Of a stretch of DNA of 64,000 nt, positions 16,466 to 25,724 are shown piece after piece (the stretch's first letter is position 1; the number at the start of each line of letters is the position of its first letter). The stretch spans positions 37,626 to 101,625 of the forward strand of contig JABXHO010000027.1 in the NCBI GenBank assembly GCA_013373595.1, given 5' to 3'. The translations under genes and the position numbers were made by a program. This stretch comes from Flavobacteriales bacterium. Lineage in GTDB: Bacteria > Bacteroidota > Bacteroidia > Flavobacteriales_D > Crocinitomicaceae. The notes beneath the pieces are model-generated. The model was not told where the DNA came from. It was given only the letters and a program-made list of their open reading frames with translations, and did not search any database.

Positions 16466-17266
16466 TCAAAGAATCCCTGCAATCATCAATCCGCCCATCA
16501 CAAAGAGCAGAACCCCAACCAAACGCTGGACACCCACAATGGTTGTTTTTTCAATCAGCCGTTTTCCTACGAAGGTGCCGACAAAGGCAAATACAATTCC
16601 AACGATGAGTAACATTTTTCCATCAGACAAGGAAGCTGCTAAGTTTATTTCCTTTGATGAACCAATGGAAAATAGTCCGAGGTAAACGGGGATTCTCGAA
16701 ATATCAATTACAAGCGAAATAGCATTGGAAGTTCCAACAAATTGTTTTTTATCCAAACCTGATTTCGATAGAAACGCTGCTCGAAATGCGCCTTGATGTC
16801 CTGAAACACCTCCGAAAAATCCACTTAACAACCCACCGAGCGGCAAGTGCTTTTCATCGACTTGCAAATTGCTGTATTTTGGGCTCAAATCAAACCACGC
16901 GAAAAAGATCATCAACGAACCGACAATGATGTTGAGGTAGGTCATTTCGAAGGTTTTTTCTCCAATGGAGTAGGAGTGAATGGGAGCATATCCTGTAACT
17001 TCTGCAAGAAGAAGTCCACCGAAAACGGCTGCAATCATTGCGGGAATTCCAAATCGTAGAAAGGTTTGAAGGTGAATAAATTTCCGTACCAATAAGAATT
17101 TAAACAGGTTGTTGGACAAGTGGACGATTGCTGTAGCTCCTACTGCGACTTCAATATCAAAGAAGAGAGCGAAAACGGGGAGCATAATGGTTCCTAATCC
17201 AAACCCCGAAAAGAATGTGAGGCTGGCTCCAATGAGCACAGCGATGGCAACGATGATGTATTCCAT
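16466..17266 (-). CDS. TauE/SafE-family sulfite exporter-like permease
   Basis: A 266-residue membrane protein with about eight hydrophobic segments. The TauE/SafE features are the N-terminal FFSGFGLGTIMLPVFALFFD and the repeat GGLLSGFFGGVSGHQGAFRAAFL in the middle. The family exports or imports small organosulfur or carboxylate anions such as sulfite; the substrate cannot be derived from the sequence. It converges with the pseudouridine synthase gene and is divergent from the threonine aldolase gene, with a 77-nt gap. Confidence 0.88.
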   Translation of the reverse strand: MEYIIVAIAVLIGASLTFFSGFGLGTIMLPVFALFFDIEVAVGATAIVHLSNNLFKFLLVRKFIHLQTFLRFGIPAMIAAVFGGLLLAEVTGYAPIHSYSIGEKTFEMTYLNIIVGSLMIFFAWFDLSPKYSNLQVDEKHLPLGGLLSGFFGGVSGHQGAFRAAFLSKSGLDKKQFVGTSNAISLVIDISRIPVYLGLFSIGSSKEINLAASLSDGKMLLIVGIVFAFVGTFVGKRLIEKTTIVGVQRLVGVLLFVMGGLMIAGIL

Positions 17267-17343
17267 ACAGCAAAAAAACGGAAAAAGCAGGCAAACTTTG
17301 TTACGGAAGTATTATTTTTTGCCCTCATTAAATAGATAAAGCA

Positions 17344-18363
17344 ATGATCGATTTTCGAAGTGATACCGTAACCAAACCGTCTGAAGCGATGAGAGACGCC
17401 ATGTTGTCTGCCCCAGTAGGAGATGATGTTTTTGCAGAAGATCCTACGATCAATGAGCTACAGGAATATGCAGCCGATTTGTTTGGAATGGAAGCAGCGC
17501 TCTATTGTTCTTCGGGGACGCAAACAAACCAAATTGCAATCAACGTTCATGTAACACCAGGAGGAGAGGTGATCACGCACAAAGAAAGTCATGTCTATAA
17601 ATACGAAGGTGGTGGAATTGCTCGAAATTCGGGCGCTTCCGTGCGACTATTAGAAGGGAATCGTGGACGAATCTCTGTGCATCAAATAGCGCAATGGATC
17701 AATAATCCAGATGATGTACATTATCCACTCACACAACTAATTTCACTCGAAGATACGTCCAACAGAGGCGGTGGAGCGATTTACGATTTCAATGAAATCA
17801 AAAAGATTCGAAAGTTCTGCTTGGAACAAGGGCTTCCTCTTCACCTTGACGGAGCGCGCTTGATGAATGCTATGGTAGAGAACGGAATTGACATCAAAGA
17901 ATATGCTTCGCAATTCGATTCGATATCATTGTGCCTCTCCAAGGGATTAGGTGCTCCTGTTGGTTCCTTGTTGATTGGCTCGAAGGATTTTATCAAAAAG
18001 TCGCACCGTGTTCGAAAAGTATTCGGAGGTGGAATGCGTCAAGCAGGAATTATTGCAGCTGGTGGATTGTACGCGTTGAAGAATAATGTTGAAAGGTTGA
18101 GAGAGGATCACGAAAATGCGCGAGCATTGGAAGCGGCATTCAACGAAATGGATTGGGTAGATAGCGTAATGGGCGTGGAAACAAATATTGTTGTCGTCCT
18201 TTTAAAGGATGCTGATGCACGCGACGCCATTATCTCGAAATTTCATGAAGCGGGGATGGCACCCATGGCATTCGGTCCTGGAATGATTCGTTTTGTAACA
18301 CATTTAGACATTTCCAAAAGCGATATTGACAAAACGATTTCATTTATTCGCTCGTTGAAGTAG
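17344..18363 (+). CDS. ltaE: Low-specificity L-threonine aldolase
   Basis: A 339-residue PLP enzyme of the beta-eliminating lyase family. It begins with the very typical IDFRSDTVTKPSEAMRDAM and VGDDVFAEDPT, has the cofactor-binding HLDGARLMNA (Asp169) and the Schiff-base lysine in SLCLSKGLGAPVGSLL (Lys200). The enzyme splits L-threonine and L-allo-threonine into glycine and acetaldehyde. Length and motifs agree with LtaE. The gene stands alone; the next gene converges on it with a 10-nt gap. Confidence 0.93.
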   Translation: MIDFRSDTVTKPSEAMRDAMLSAPVGDDVFAEDPTINELQEYAADLFGMEAALYCSSGTQTNQIAINVHVTPGGEVITHKESHVYKYEGGGIARNSGASVRLLEGNRGRISVHQIAQWINNPDDVHYPLTQLISLEDTSNRGGGAIYDFNEIKKIRKFCLEQGLPLHLDGARLMNAMVENGIDIKEYASQFDSISLCLSKGLGAPVGSLLIGSKDFIKKSHRVRKVFGGGMRQAGIIAAGGLYALKNNVERLREDHENARALEAAFNEMDWVDSVMGVETNIVVVLLKDADARDAIISKFHEAGMAPMAFGPGMIRFVTHLDISKSDIDKTISFIRSLK

Positions 18364-18373
18364 AGAAAGGAAA

Positions 18374-19108
18374 TTAATCCTCCTCAACTCTCATGGGCGG
18401 CGGAGGTGGTGGAATCGGAGGAAGAGAAGTCCTCTCAGATGGCTCCTTACGTGTTGGTTCAGTAACCGGGAAAAGTGGTTCCCCTTCTAGAACATAGGCA
18501 TGCGGAAGAACCATTTCGAAGCGCTCGGGCTTCGGAGGAGTGGAATTGACAGTTGTTGCGGTATATTTTACATCGGCAATGTCCATGGGGAGCGTAAATT
18601 CTAAACAGGTTCCAGCGATTTCAGTGGGAATAGGTAGCAAATTCCCTCCGAGTTCAATATCTGTGCAAAACCATGCCTCATATGGGATACCAGCGAGTTC
18701 GTACGTTGCCAAGTGACAAGGATAGCTTGCAATCACCTTGATGGTGTCAAAATTAAATGATAAACTATCAAATATAAAGACCTCTAAATCTTCGTAGAGA
18801 ACCGTCTTTGCCTTCTTATTTGAGCCAAACCGTTCTAAATACAACACCCATTCTTTCTCCTTTTTATATGTGACATTCAAATTATATGCAATCGTTGCCA
18901 AGAAATCAATTTCTAAATGGGTAGAGTCGAAATAAATCTTTCCTAAAACTCCTTGCGTGTTTTGTCGTTCGAATGGGATTTCAATTTGGTAGTTTTCTGC
19001 ATCATACATGTGGGTGACACGCCCAGAGAATTCAATAGAGCCGACGCGAACTTGTCCAATTGAACAATAAGAAATAATTGAGAAAAGTATGAGGGATAAT
19101 GACTTCAT
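18374..19108 (-). CDS. Secreted protein with proline-rich C-terminus, unknown function
   Basis: A 244-residue protein with a signal peptide (MKSLSLILFSIISYCSIGQ) that ends in a run of prolines (PPIPPPPPP) and an acidic tip. The central part is beta-rich with a GLI-like repeat of aromatic residues, and the pattern (ELAGIPYEAWFCTDI, TAGTCLEF) is reminiscent of GLPGLI-type exported proteins of Bacteroidota, but the match is weak. I do not assign a function. The tail suggests contact with another envelope protein or cell wall. Confidence 0.6.
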   Translation of the reverse strand: MKSLSLILFSIISYCSIGQVRVGSIEFSGRVTHMYDAENYQIEIPFERQNTQGVLGKIYFDSTHLEIDFLATIAYNLNVTYKKEKEWVLYLERFGSNKKAKTVLYEDLEVFIFDSLSFNFDTIKVIASYPCHLATYELAGIPYEAWFCTDIELGGNLLPIPTEIAGTCLEFTLPMDIADVKYTATTVNSTPPKPERFEMVLPHAYVLEGEPLFPVTEPTRKEPSERTSLPPIPPPPPPMRVEED

Positions 19109-19242
19109 TGAGGTAAAAGTAACATTTCGATGACAGTTTTCATCTCTGATGCTTAATTTCCGTAGTCATTCAATTCTTCTTCACTATCTTTACTACAAAT
19201 AATTGTGACGAGATTCCATCATCGTGATTTACAACAAGCAAC

Positions 19243-19881
19243 ATGAAAATGAGTTGGATGAAATACATAGCCGTTTTCGTGATTAGTTCCGTACTGATCG
19301 CTTGTTCCTCCGAGAAGAAGGAGGAAATCAAGGATTTGGGCGAAATATTGCCCAAATCGGAGCGCAGCTATGACGAACCAGACGAAGAACAAACGAATGA
19401 TTCAGATACACTTTCTGCCTATCAAGAACGTTTTTCTGAAATTGGCGTACTGGATAGCATTTTGCCTTACGATGAAGATTTGTTTCCAGATCGGGTAGGA
19501 CCAGAAAAGATGGAAAAACTTCGACTTTTTGTGGGAGACGAGGAAGTGGTATTTGCGCGGTGGACTTTTGCAGATTCTACCTTGGTAACGAATGCATTGT
19601 TTAACTGGTTCGATTGTTTTGGACCCAAGTGCAAGTTCATTCGAATAGGAGAAGAAAAGAACCTTCAAGTAAATTCATTTCAGATTTTCATGAATGATAC
19701 AGCATTGGTCTATATCGAATCGCCTGCAAAGATTGATTCAAAAAGATGGGACGCCTATTTTGAAGGAAAAAACTACGAACTCGACTGGAATTACCGATTG
19801 GAGCAATCGCGTTACGGAAAAGTTCGGTGGTACAATTACATGGATAAAAAGAAAACACGCATACAAAACGAAGCATTATGA
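19243..19881 (+). CDS. Putative lipoprotein, unknown function
   Basis: A 212-residue protein with a lipoprotein signal ending in SSVLIAC (Cys21), followed by a highly charged linker (SSEKKEEIKDLGEILPKSE...). The remaining sequence is unrecognised and looks like a single globular domain with many aromatic residues. Its stop codon overlaps the start of the next gene by 4 nt (ATGA), so the two are translated together. Confidence 0.65.
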   Translation: MKMSWMKYIAVFVISSVLIACSSEKKEEIKDLGEILPKSERSYDEPDEEQTNDSDTLSAYQERFSEIGVLDSILPYDEDLFPDRVGPEKMEKLRLFVGDEEVVFARWTFADSTLVTNALFNWFDCFGPKCKFIRIGEEKNLQVNSFQIFMNDTALVYIESPAKIDSKRWDAYFEGKNYELDWNYRLEQSRYGKVRWYNYMDKKKTRIQNEAL

Positions 19882-20177
19882 ACATATTAGACCGAGGATT
19901 CATTATCGTTCGACCGAAACAAGCTTTTGTCGACTGGGCAAATCAACAAGACGATGAATTTCAAATTGATCTCGATGCCGAACCTTCGGTTTATTTGATT
20001 GAAGAAGACTTTTTTGAAGTGGAGCCAATTATCGAGCGTCACTATAAAATGATTTTCGAATGCGAATTGGTGGCCGTTTCTGATAATGAAGAAGGTTTTC
20101 CTGAAATCAAAATGGACGTTTTCAAAGAATGGTTCTCATTGGAGGTAGGCTCCACAGTGGTTGATTTGGAAGAGTAG
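19878..20177 (+). CDS. Small acidic protein, unknown function
   Basis: A 99-residue very acidic cytoplasmic protein without signal or membrane segments. It starts inside the stop codon of the lipoprotein gene (ATGA overlap). The sequence FIIVRPKQAFVDWANQ, followed by an acidic body and KEWFSLEVGSTVVDLEE, is a pattern I remember in hypothetical proteins of Bacteroidota and Proteobacteria, but I know of no function for it. Confidence 0.6.
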   Translation: MNILDRGFIIVRPKQAFVDWANQQDDEFQIDLDAEPSVYLIEEDFFEVEPIIERHYKMIFECELVAVSDNEEGFPEIKMDVFKEWFSLEVGSTVVDLEE

Positions 20178-20272
20178 TTTCTGACTTCGGAATTTACTTC
20201 GATAATCCAACACCGTGCAGCAGCACCGCAGGTAATCTGAAAATCTAACAATCTGAATATCCGAAAATCGAA

Positions 20273-20725
20273 CTAACACTGATCAATTAAAACGGCATTG
20301 TAGTAATTCGGATCAGTAGAAACATCTTGCGTGACCCAATTCGGTTTCGTGAAGGTTTCATCTTCGGATTCAACTTCTAATTCGGCGAGAATCAACCCTT
20401 CGAGTTTCCCGTGAAATTCGTCTACTTCCCATACCTTTCCGTCAACCATTACTTCGTAGCGGTGCTTACGGATATGCTTTTCCGTGAAAAGGTCAATCAT
20501 TGCTTCAGCGTCGGAAACTGGAATCTCATACTCAAATTCAGTTCGGGTAATTCCTGTAGTTTTTCCCTTAATGGTTAGGTAACCGCGTTCCCCTTTGATG
20601 CGGACACGCACCGTCGAATCCTCACTTTTGGAAATATATCCTTGCACAATCAACTCAGGTGTCGGCTTTTCTGCCTTTTCCCAAATCACTCGATCCACCA
20701 AAAACTTATATTCAATCTCCTTCAT
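20273..20725 (-). CDS. CYTH-domain protein
   Basis: A 150-residue protein starting at the ATG 20725; a TTG-started extension of 4 residues is less likely. The N-terminal ExExK signature is complete (MKEIEYKFLVD). The rest shows the alternating charged strands of the triphosphate tunnel fold (VRVRIKGERGYLTIKG, EFEYEIP, KHRYEV, WEVDEFHG, LAELEVESEDE). CYTH proteins hydrolyse inorganic triphosphate or related triphosphates, or make cAMP in some class IV cyclases; the short bacterial type here is more likely a triphosphatase. Confidence 0.87.
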   Translation of the reverse strand: MKEIEYKFLVDRVIWEKAEKPTPELIVQGYISKSEDSTVRVRIKGERGYLTIKGKTTGITRTEFEYEIPVSDAEAMIDLFTEKHIRKHRYEVMVDGKVWEVDEFHGKLEGLILAELEVESEDETFTKPNWVTQDVSTDPNYYNAVLIDQC

Positions 20726-20754
20726 ACAATCCTTCAATTTTTTTTCTTGATTTT

Positions 20755-20786
20755 CCGACTATCCGACTATCCGACTATCCGACTAT
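20755..20786 (+). repeat. Four 8-bp tandem repeats (CCGACTAT)
   Basis: The octamer CCGACTAT is present four times without interruption. It lies upstream of the CYTH gene. Neighbouring gaps (20178-20272 and the first 98 nt of the window) contain looser phrases of the same type, such as AATCTGAAAATC, CAATCTGAATATCC and TTCAATTTTTT, which look like a degenerate family. Confidence 0.85.
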
Positions 20787-20863
20787 CTAGCGCTCCAGTC
20801 AACCTTTGGTTTGGACATTCATAAAATCGGAAAATCTAAGAGCGCAGCGATCCAAAAATCCAA

Positions 20864-21283
20864 TTATCCTACAGCTCCCACAAAACCAAATTTCTTCCCC
20901 GACTTTCGCAAGGTCAATGGCACTTCAATGACTGTTTCGCCAGATTTTACGTGAAAAATATATTCCCATTCGTTCTCGCCACGTTCAAACACATCTTGAA
21001 TTTCAATGTTGTCAATTTCATCAAGCTTCAAATTGACCCACTTTCCCGTAGAAATATCTGATCCGCCAAATAACTCGTTTACGAACTGATCTTTGTTTCC
21101 ATCCAAAAATGCAATTTGCTCCTTGCGATAGCCTTTGTCCATGCATTTGATCACTTTCTTTTCTTGGTGATTAACGACGGCTGTATAAAACTTATTAACG
21201 AAGTCAATCGCCTTTGTATCTATCTCTTGTGCTTGTGTGCCAAGTCCGAAGAAGATGAATAAAATGAGTGCCAGGTATTTCAT
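20864..21283 (-). CDS. Small secreted protein, unknown function
   Basis: A 139-residue product from the ATG at 21283, which begins a signal peptide (MKYLALILFIFFGLGTQAQ). The mature part has an NTF2-like appearance: helix (KAIDFVNKFYTAVVNHQEKKVIKCM), charged loop, then beta strands ending in VPLTLRKSGKKFGFVGAVG. Small exported NTF2-like proteins of this kind are common in Bacteroidota without known function. It is divergent from the FemAB-like gene. Confidence 0.65.
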   Translation of the reverse strand: MKYLALILFIFFGLGTQAQEIDTKAIDFVNKFYTAVVNHQEKKVIKCMDKGYRKEQIAFLDGNKDQFVNELFGGSDISTGKWVNLKLDEIDNIEIQDVFERGENEWEYIFHVKSGETVIEVPLTLRKSGKKFGFVGAVG

Positions 21284-21343
21284 AATAGCCAAGTTACCAA
21301 TTTGCGTCAAATTTCACGTGATCATTCCTTATATTCGCACTTG

Positions 21344-22237
21344 ATGCAGTTGAAAATTACAGAACGGAAGGACCTAGATGTCGAAAAGTGGGACGCCTTG
21401 GTGAGTCGAACAGGTACAACTGCTATTTTTTCCTACTCTTTTTATCTCGATGCGGTTGCCGAAAATTGGTGTGTGATTACAAATGATGATTACACTGTTG
21501 GCTTGGCACTTCCGTACACAGTTCGTGCGAGACGAAAGATTTTGTACACGCCCATTTTTGTCAGTTACCTTGAGTTAATGGGAAAGGTCGACAATGAGTT
21601 GCTTCAAACAGTGATTCTCAAATTTTTTAAAACGGTTGAAATCGAGCTGCGAAGTGCTGTGCTCGGAGCGCCCCAAGAGATGTTTGTGACGCAATTGTTG
21701 AATCCAGAAAAAAAGCGAAAGGGACAAGTCAATCGGATGTTGAACAAAGCCAAGCGCGCGAACTTGGAAGTCGTAATGACAGATGATTGGCAAAAAGTAT
21801 TTGGCGTAGTAAGTTCTGAATTGAAAGGGAAGTTCTCTGGCATGACGGAGATTTCACTCCAACGATTGAAAAAAGCGTACAGCAATGCACATGATCAAAA
21901 ACGACTCAAGACCTTCGAAGTTCAGCTAGAAAACGAATGTGTGGGCGGGATTGTTTGTATCGAAGCAAACGGACAATTGCTCTATTCGAAAGGTGCGTGT
22001 ATAGCAGAAGCGAGAGATAACGGTGGAATGTATGCCGCTATCGATGCGGCCATTGGGTATGCAAACGAACAGAATTTAGTCTTCGATTTCGGAGGTTCAC
22101 GCGTGGAAGGTGTGCGCCGCTTCAATTATGCGTTTGGTGGTGAAGACATCGAATACGCGAGTTATCGCATCGATCGGAGTCCACGCTGGTTTCGTTGGGT
22201 GCGAAGATTGAAAAAACGTTGGGGTAAAAAGTCATAA
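21344..22237 (+). CDS. FemAB/GNAT-like acyltransferase
   Basis: A 297-residue protein (start ATG 21344) that has the architecture of FemAB-related or BioF2-like GNAT proteins: two halves with a GNAT core in the second, shown by LENECVGGIVCIEANGQLLYSKGAC, then MYAAIDAAIGYANEQNLVFDFGGS, which corresponds to the family phrase LLxWxxIxxAxxxGxxxFDFGGS. FemAB proteins use aminoacyl-tRNA or acyl donors for cell-wall or surface modification. The next gene makes polysaccharide precursors, which fits an envelope role. Confidence 0.72.
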   Translation: MQLKITERKDLDVEKWDALVSRTGTTAIFSYSFYLDAVAENWCVITNDDYTVGLALPYTVRARRKILYTPIFVSYLELMGKVDNELLQTVILKFFKTVEIELRSAVLGAPQEMFVTQLLNPEKKRKGQVNRMLNKAKRANLEVVMTDDWQKVFGVVSSELKGKFSGMTEISLQRLKKAYSNAHDQKRLKTFEVQLENECVGGIVCIEANGQLLYSKGACIAEARDNGGMYAAIDAAIGYANEQNLVFDFGGSRVEGVRRFNYAFGGEDIEYASYRIDRSPRWFRWVRRLKKRWGKKS

Positions 22238-22266
22238 TGATACCTAAGCCTATGAACTCAAATTCG

Positions 22267-22274
22267 TACTTTTG
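22267..22274 (+). promoter_or_regulatory. -7 element of the capD-like gene
   Basis: TACTTTTG is a perfect TAnnTTTG match, ending 3 nt before the ATG at 22278. If used, the transcript would start at or within a base or two of the start codon. Confidence 0.42.
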
Positions 22275-22277
22275 AAC

Positions 22278-24158
22278 ATGCTTCTCCCAAAATCAAATAC
22301 ACCGAGGTGGATCGTGATCGTCATCGACTTGATGCTTTCTGCATTTGGTTTGCTCTTTGCTTATTTGATTCGTTTCGATATCAAGGTTGATGAAGCGGTC
22401 ATCGCAGAAGAATGGCAAATTCTATCGAAGTCAATTGGTATTTTCTTCGCTGTCAAATTTTTGGTGTTCTACACGTTCCGTATTCACAAAGGATTGGTTC
22501 GACATACATCAACGGAAGATTTACGTCGTATTTTTCTTGCCTCTGCGCTCAGTTCACTGATCTTCTTCTTGCTCGGAATGGTTCGCTTCTACTTCGTAGA
22601 TGAATATTATTTGCTTCCAACATCCGTATTGCTAATCGAGTTTTTGGCTTCTTTTATGCTGTTATTGGGGTTCCGCTTCTTTGTGAAACTCATCTACCTC
22701 GAATCCATAAAAGTGAAGAACGTGGAAGACCGCGTGTTGATTTATGGAGCTGGAATTTCGGGCTTAATCACCAAAAGAACCATCGAAAAGAGTGTTGAAA
22801 GTGGTGAAAAAATCATTGGTTTTCTCGATGATAATGCAAAGCTCGCAGGAAATCGTTTGGAAGGCGTCACGATTTACCACACTTCGAAACTGGAGAAAAT
22901 CATCGAGAGAGAAAAAATATCACGACTCATTATCGCCATTCAAGAACCAGATGAGAACAAGCGCAAGCAAGTGGTTGAAATGTGTTTGAAGCACAATGTA
23001 TCCGTTCAGAAAGTTCCAAGTACGAAGAGTTGGATCAACGGAGAGTTCTCGACCAAGCAAATTGCAAAAGTGAAAATTGAGGACCTTCTCGGAAGAAAAC
23101 CAATTCGATTGGGAGAGGAGAAGATTCAGGAAGAATTGAGTGATGAGGTGATTTTGATTACAGGAGCGGCAGGATCGATTGGAAGCGGGCTCGTTCGACA
23201 AATTGCACCATACGCACCCAAACAGATTGTCTTACTCGATCAGGCGGAATCACCTTTGTACGATCTGCAGAATGAATTGAAATCGGATTTCCCAGACTTG
23301 CATTTTGAGGTCGTTATTGGAGATATTCGAAGTTTTGAGCGCATGAAAAACGTGTTCAATAGCTTTAAACCGCGTTTCGTTTTCCACGCGGCAGCGTACA
23401 AACACGTGCCATTGATGGAGAGCAATCCTTCCGAGGCTGTTTTAACAAACGTTTTGGGAACGCGAAATTTAGTAGATCTCGCACTGGCAAACGAAGTATA
23501 CAAGTTTGTGATGATCTCGACCGACAAAGCGGTGAACCCAACGAATGTGATGGGAGCATCAAAGCGCATTGCCGAGATTTATGCTCAAGCGAATAGCATT
23601 CAGAACAAAACGAAATTCATCACAACGCGCTTCGGAAATGTACTCGGATCAAATGGTTCGGTGATTCCATTATTTAAACGACAAATTGAAAACGGAGGCC
23701 CCATTACGGTGACGGATGAGAAAGTAACGCGCTTCTTTATGACGATTCCTGAAGCCTGTCAACTCGTGCTCGAAGCTGGAGTAATGGGCGATGGAGGAGA
23801 GATTTTCGTGTTCGATATGGGTGAATCCGTTAAAATTATTGATTTAGCGAAAAAGATGATCAAGCTGAGTGGTTTGGAACTCGGAAAGGACATCGAAATA
23901 AAGGTGACTGGATTGCGTCCAGGTGAAAAACTCTACGAAGAGCTGTTGGCCAAAGAGGAAAACACCTTGCCTACGCATCACCCGCAAATTTTGAGAGCAA
24001 AAACAAGTGTTTCAGATGGTAGCCTAATCGAAAACGTGAATCGATTGGTAGAACTCTTTGAGACGCAAAACAATATGATTATCGTTCAAAAAATGAAGGA
24101 GATTGTACCTGAGTTTATCAGTAATAACTCCGATTTTGAAAAATTAGACAAGAAATGA
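22278..24158 (+). CDS. CapD/FlaA1-like membrane nucleotide-sugar epimerase/dehydratase
   Basis: The product is 626 residues from the ATG 22278 (a TTG two codons earlier is less likely). An N-terminal membrane part (about 1-130, four segments) is followed by a CoA-binding-like Rossmann region (about 145-270) and an SDR catalytic domain (about 280-560) with ITGAAGSIGSG, HAAAYKHVPLMESNP and STDKAVNPTNVMGASKR, where the usual Tyr of the YxxxK motif is Met in this branch. These enzymes convert UDP-GlcNAc or UDP-GalNAc into keto-deoxy sugars for capsule, LPS or glycoprotein glycans. The stop codon overlaps the thioesterase start by 4 nt. Confidence 0.9.
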   Translation: MLLPKSNTPRWIVIVIDLMLSAFGLLFAYLIRFDIKVDEAVIAEEWQILSKSIGIFFAVKFLVFYTFRIHKGLVRHTSTEDLRRIFLASALSSLIFFLLGMVRFYFVDEYYLLPTSVLLIEFLASFMLLLGFRFFVKLIYLESIKVKNVEDRVLIYGAGISGLITKRTIEKSVESGEKIIGFLDDNAKLAGNRLEGVTIYHTSKLEKIIEREKISRLIIAIQEPDENKRKQVVEMCLKHNVSVQKVPSTKSWINGEFSTKQIAKVKIEDLLGRKPIRLGEEKIQEELSDEVILITGAAGSIGSGLVRQIAPYAPKQIVLLDQAESPLYDLQNELKSDFPDLHFEVVIGDIRSFERMKNVFNSFKPRFVFHAAAYKHVPLMESNPSEAVLTNVLGTRNLVDLALANEVYKFVMISTDKAVNPTNVMGASKRIAEIYAQANSIQNKTKFITTRFGNVLGSNGSVIPLFKRQIENGGPITVTDEKVTRFFMTIPEACQLVLEAGVMGDGGEIFVFDMGESVKIIDLAKKMIKLSGLELGKDIEIKVTGLRPGEKLYEELLAKEENTLPTHHPQILRAKTSVSDGSLIENVNRLVELFETQNNMIIVQKMKEIVPEFISNNSDFEKLDKK

Positions 24159-24568
24159 TAGAACCTTTTAAAGTACATGTTCGTTTTTCTGATCTCGATG
24201 TATTGGGACACGTAAACAACAGTGTGTATTTAACGTATTTTGAATCAGCCAGAGTTTATTACTTCAAACATTTGTTAGGAGTGGATTGGGACTGGACGAA
24301 AGACAGTGTTGTATTGGTGAAGAATGAAGTGGAATACATTCGCCCAATTTTGTTGCACGATGTTCCAGAAATCGAAGTGTACACAAAACACATCGGAACA
24401 AAAAGCTACACCTTTGGCTACAACATTCGCGTAAATGGGGAACTTTACTCAAAAGGCGCATCTACTTTGGTGGCGTACGACGTCAACACGCAAAAAACAA
24501 CGGAGATAAAACCGGAGATGTTGGAAGTACTTCGTAAGTTGCAAAAAGAATCATCCGACGAGAAGTAG
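24155..24568 (+). CDS. Hotdog-fold acyl-CoA thioesterase (4HBT family)
   Basis: A 137-residue YbgC/4HBT-type thioesterase. The catalytic segment is FSDLDVLGHVNNSVYLTYFESARVYYF, with Asp and His as in the family. It hydrolyses acyl-CoA or acyl-ACP thioesters; the exact acyl group is unknown. The ATGA overlap with the capD-like gene indicates co-translation. It is one of three hotdog proteins in this window. Confidence 0.88.
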   Translation: MIEPFKVHVRFSDLDVLGHVNNSVYLTYFESARVYYFKHLLGVDWDWTKDSVVLVKNEVEYIRPILLHDVPEIEVYTKHIGTKSYTFGYNIRVNGELYSKGASTLVAYDVNTQKTTEIKPEMLEVLRKLQKESSDEK

Positions 24569-24622
24569 GAAAAGTGGACTAAGATTTGTAGAATACAAGT
24601 CATCACGAAATAAAACAATCAC

Positions 24623-25666
24623 ATGAAAGGACTCATTTTAGCGGTATTGACATTGACTTTTTTTGGTGCGAACGCACAATTGGACGTACCGAAAAGACAA
24701 GAACGAAAGTGTTACGAGAAGTACGATGCTGAAGGAAAATTGATTCCGAAATCGAAGCAGCGCTATGCGGAATGGGAGTGTGGTAAATTGGCAGGAGTAG
24801 TCGACTGTAACGAAAAATTGACCTACGATCAGGATGCTGATATCGTGTATGCTGGAAACTACGGCAAACCGTTTACAGGACGTTGTGAAACCTGTCACAT
24901 GAACGGAAAGCTCGAGCGCCGAATCACGTTCGTAAATGGAAAACAAAACGGAATCGATACAAGTTATTACCTATCAGGATGTGTTCAGTCTGTTCAAAGT
25001 ACGATTCTCGGAGAGCAAAACGGGCAGTGGTTGTTGTATTATGATAGTACCTACAATTTGATGTGGGAAATGAACTACCAAGCAGGTGAAAAGCATGGTA
25101 AGCATATTTTCTTCACGAAAGAAAAAGACACAACGAAGTGGGAGAATTATAACAACGGTTTACTCCATGGAACAAAGCGCGTGTACTATCCAGGTTCGAA
25201 AATTAAGCGCGAAGTGAATTACACAAATGGCGTGATGGACGGGTATTTCAAAGAGTACAATCCAGAAGGAATTTTAACACTTGAAATTCTTTACAAAGAC
25301 GGAAAGAAGAACGAAGAAGCAAAATACTATTACGATGACGGAACCTTGTTGAAAACAGAGAACTGGATGATGGATGTAAAGCACGGAGAGTTTAAAACGT
25401 TCTATTATCAAGGTGATGTTCAAACACAAGAGAACTACAAAAAAGGTGTCAAAGTAGGATGGTTCATCGAATATTATCCTGACGGAAAAGCGAAGCAGAA
25501 AATTCTGTACGATAAAAAAGGTGTTCGCATTGAGGAGCACAAATACGACGAGCAAGGTCGCGAAACGTACGCTTTTGGTGCGCCAGATCAAGGTGGAGCA
25601 GAAGATGATGCCATTCCAACAGTTGGTAAAAAGAAGAAGAAACGTCGTAGAAAAAAAGGCGAGTAA
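24623..25666 (+). CDS. Secreted MORN/YwqK-type repeat protein
   Basis: A 347-residue exported protein with a signal peptide (1-18) and many repeats of the pattern G...G.W..YY..G....E..Y..G...G....Y. from about residue 80 to 310, typical of MORN-like repeats in the YwqK antitoxin family of Bacteroidota. It ends in a very basic tail (GKKKKKRRRKKGE). Databases often call this family toxin-antitoxin YwqK-like antitoxin; nothing here shows an antitoxin role, and no toxin gene is adjacent. The repeats suggest a surface protein that binds membranes or partners. Confidence 0.75.
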   Translation: MKGLILAVLTLTFFGANAQLDVPKRQERKCYEKYDAEGKLIPKSKQRYAEWECGKLAGVVDCNEKLTYDQDADIVYAGNYGKPFTGRCETCHMNGKLERRITFVNGKQNGIDTSYYLSGCVQSVQSTILGEQNGQWLLYYDSTYNLMWEMNYQAGEKHGKHIFFTKEKDTTKWENYNNGLLHGTKRVYYPGSKIKREVNYTNGVMDGYFKEYNPEGILTLEILYKDGKKNEEAKYYYDDGTLLKTENWMMDVKHGEFKTFYYQGDVQTQENYKKGVKVGWFIEYYPDGKAKQKILYDKKGVRIEEHKYDEQGRETYAFGAPDQGGAEDDAIPTVGKKKKKRRRKKGE

Positions 25667-25724
25667 GAATGATTGCTAACCTATATTCGTTTCGATGCAT
25701 AGGTATCAGATCTGACGAGTGAAA

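Noticed and set aside
24623..25666. Toxin-antitoxin system
   Set aside because: The YwqK label in databases suggests an antitoxin, but the protein is exported and no toxin gene lies beside it.
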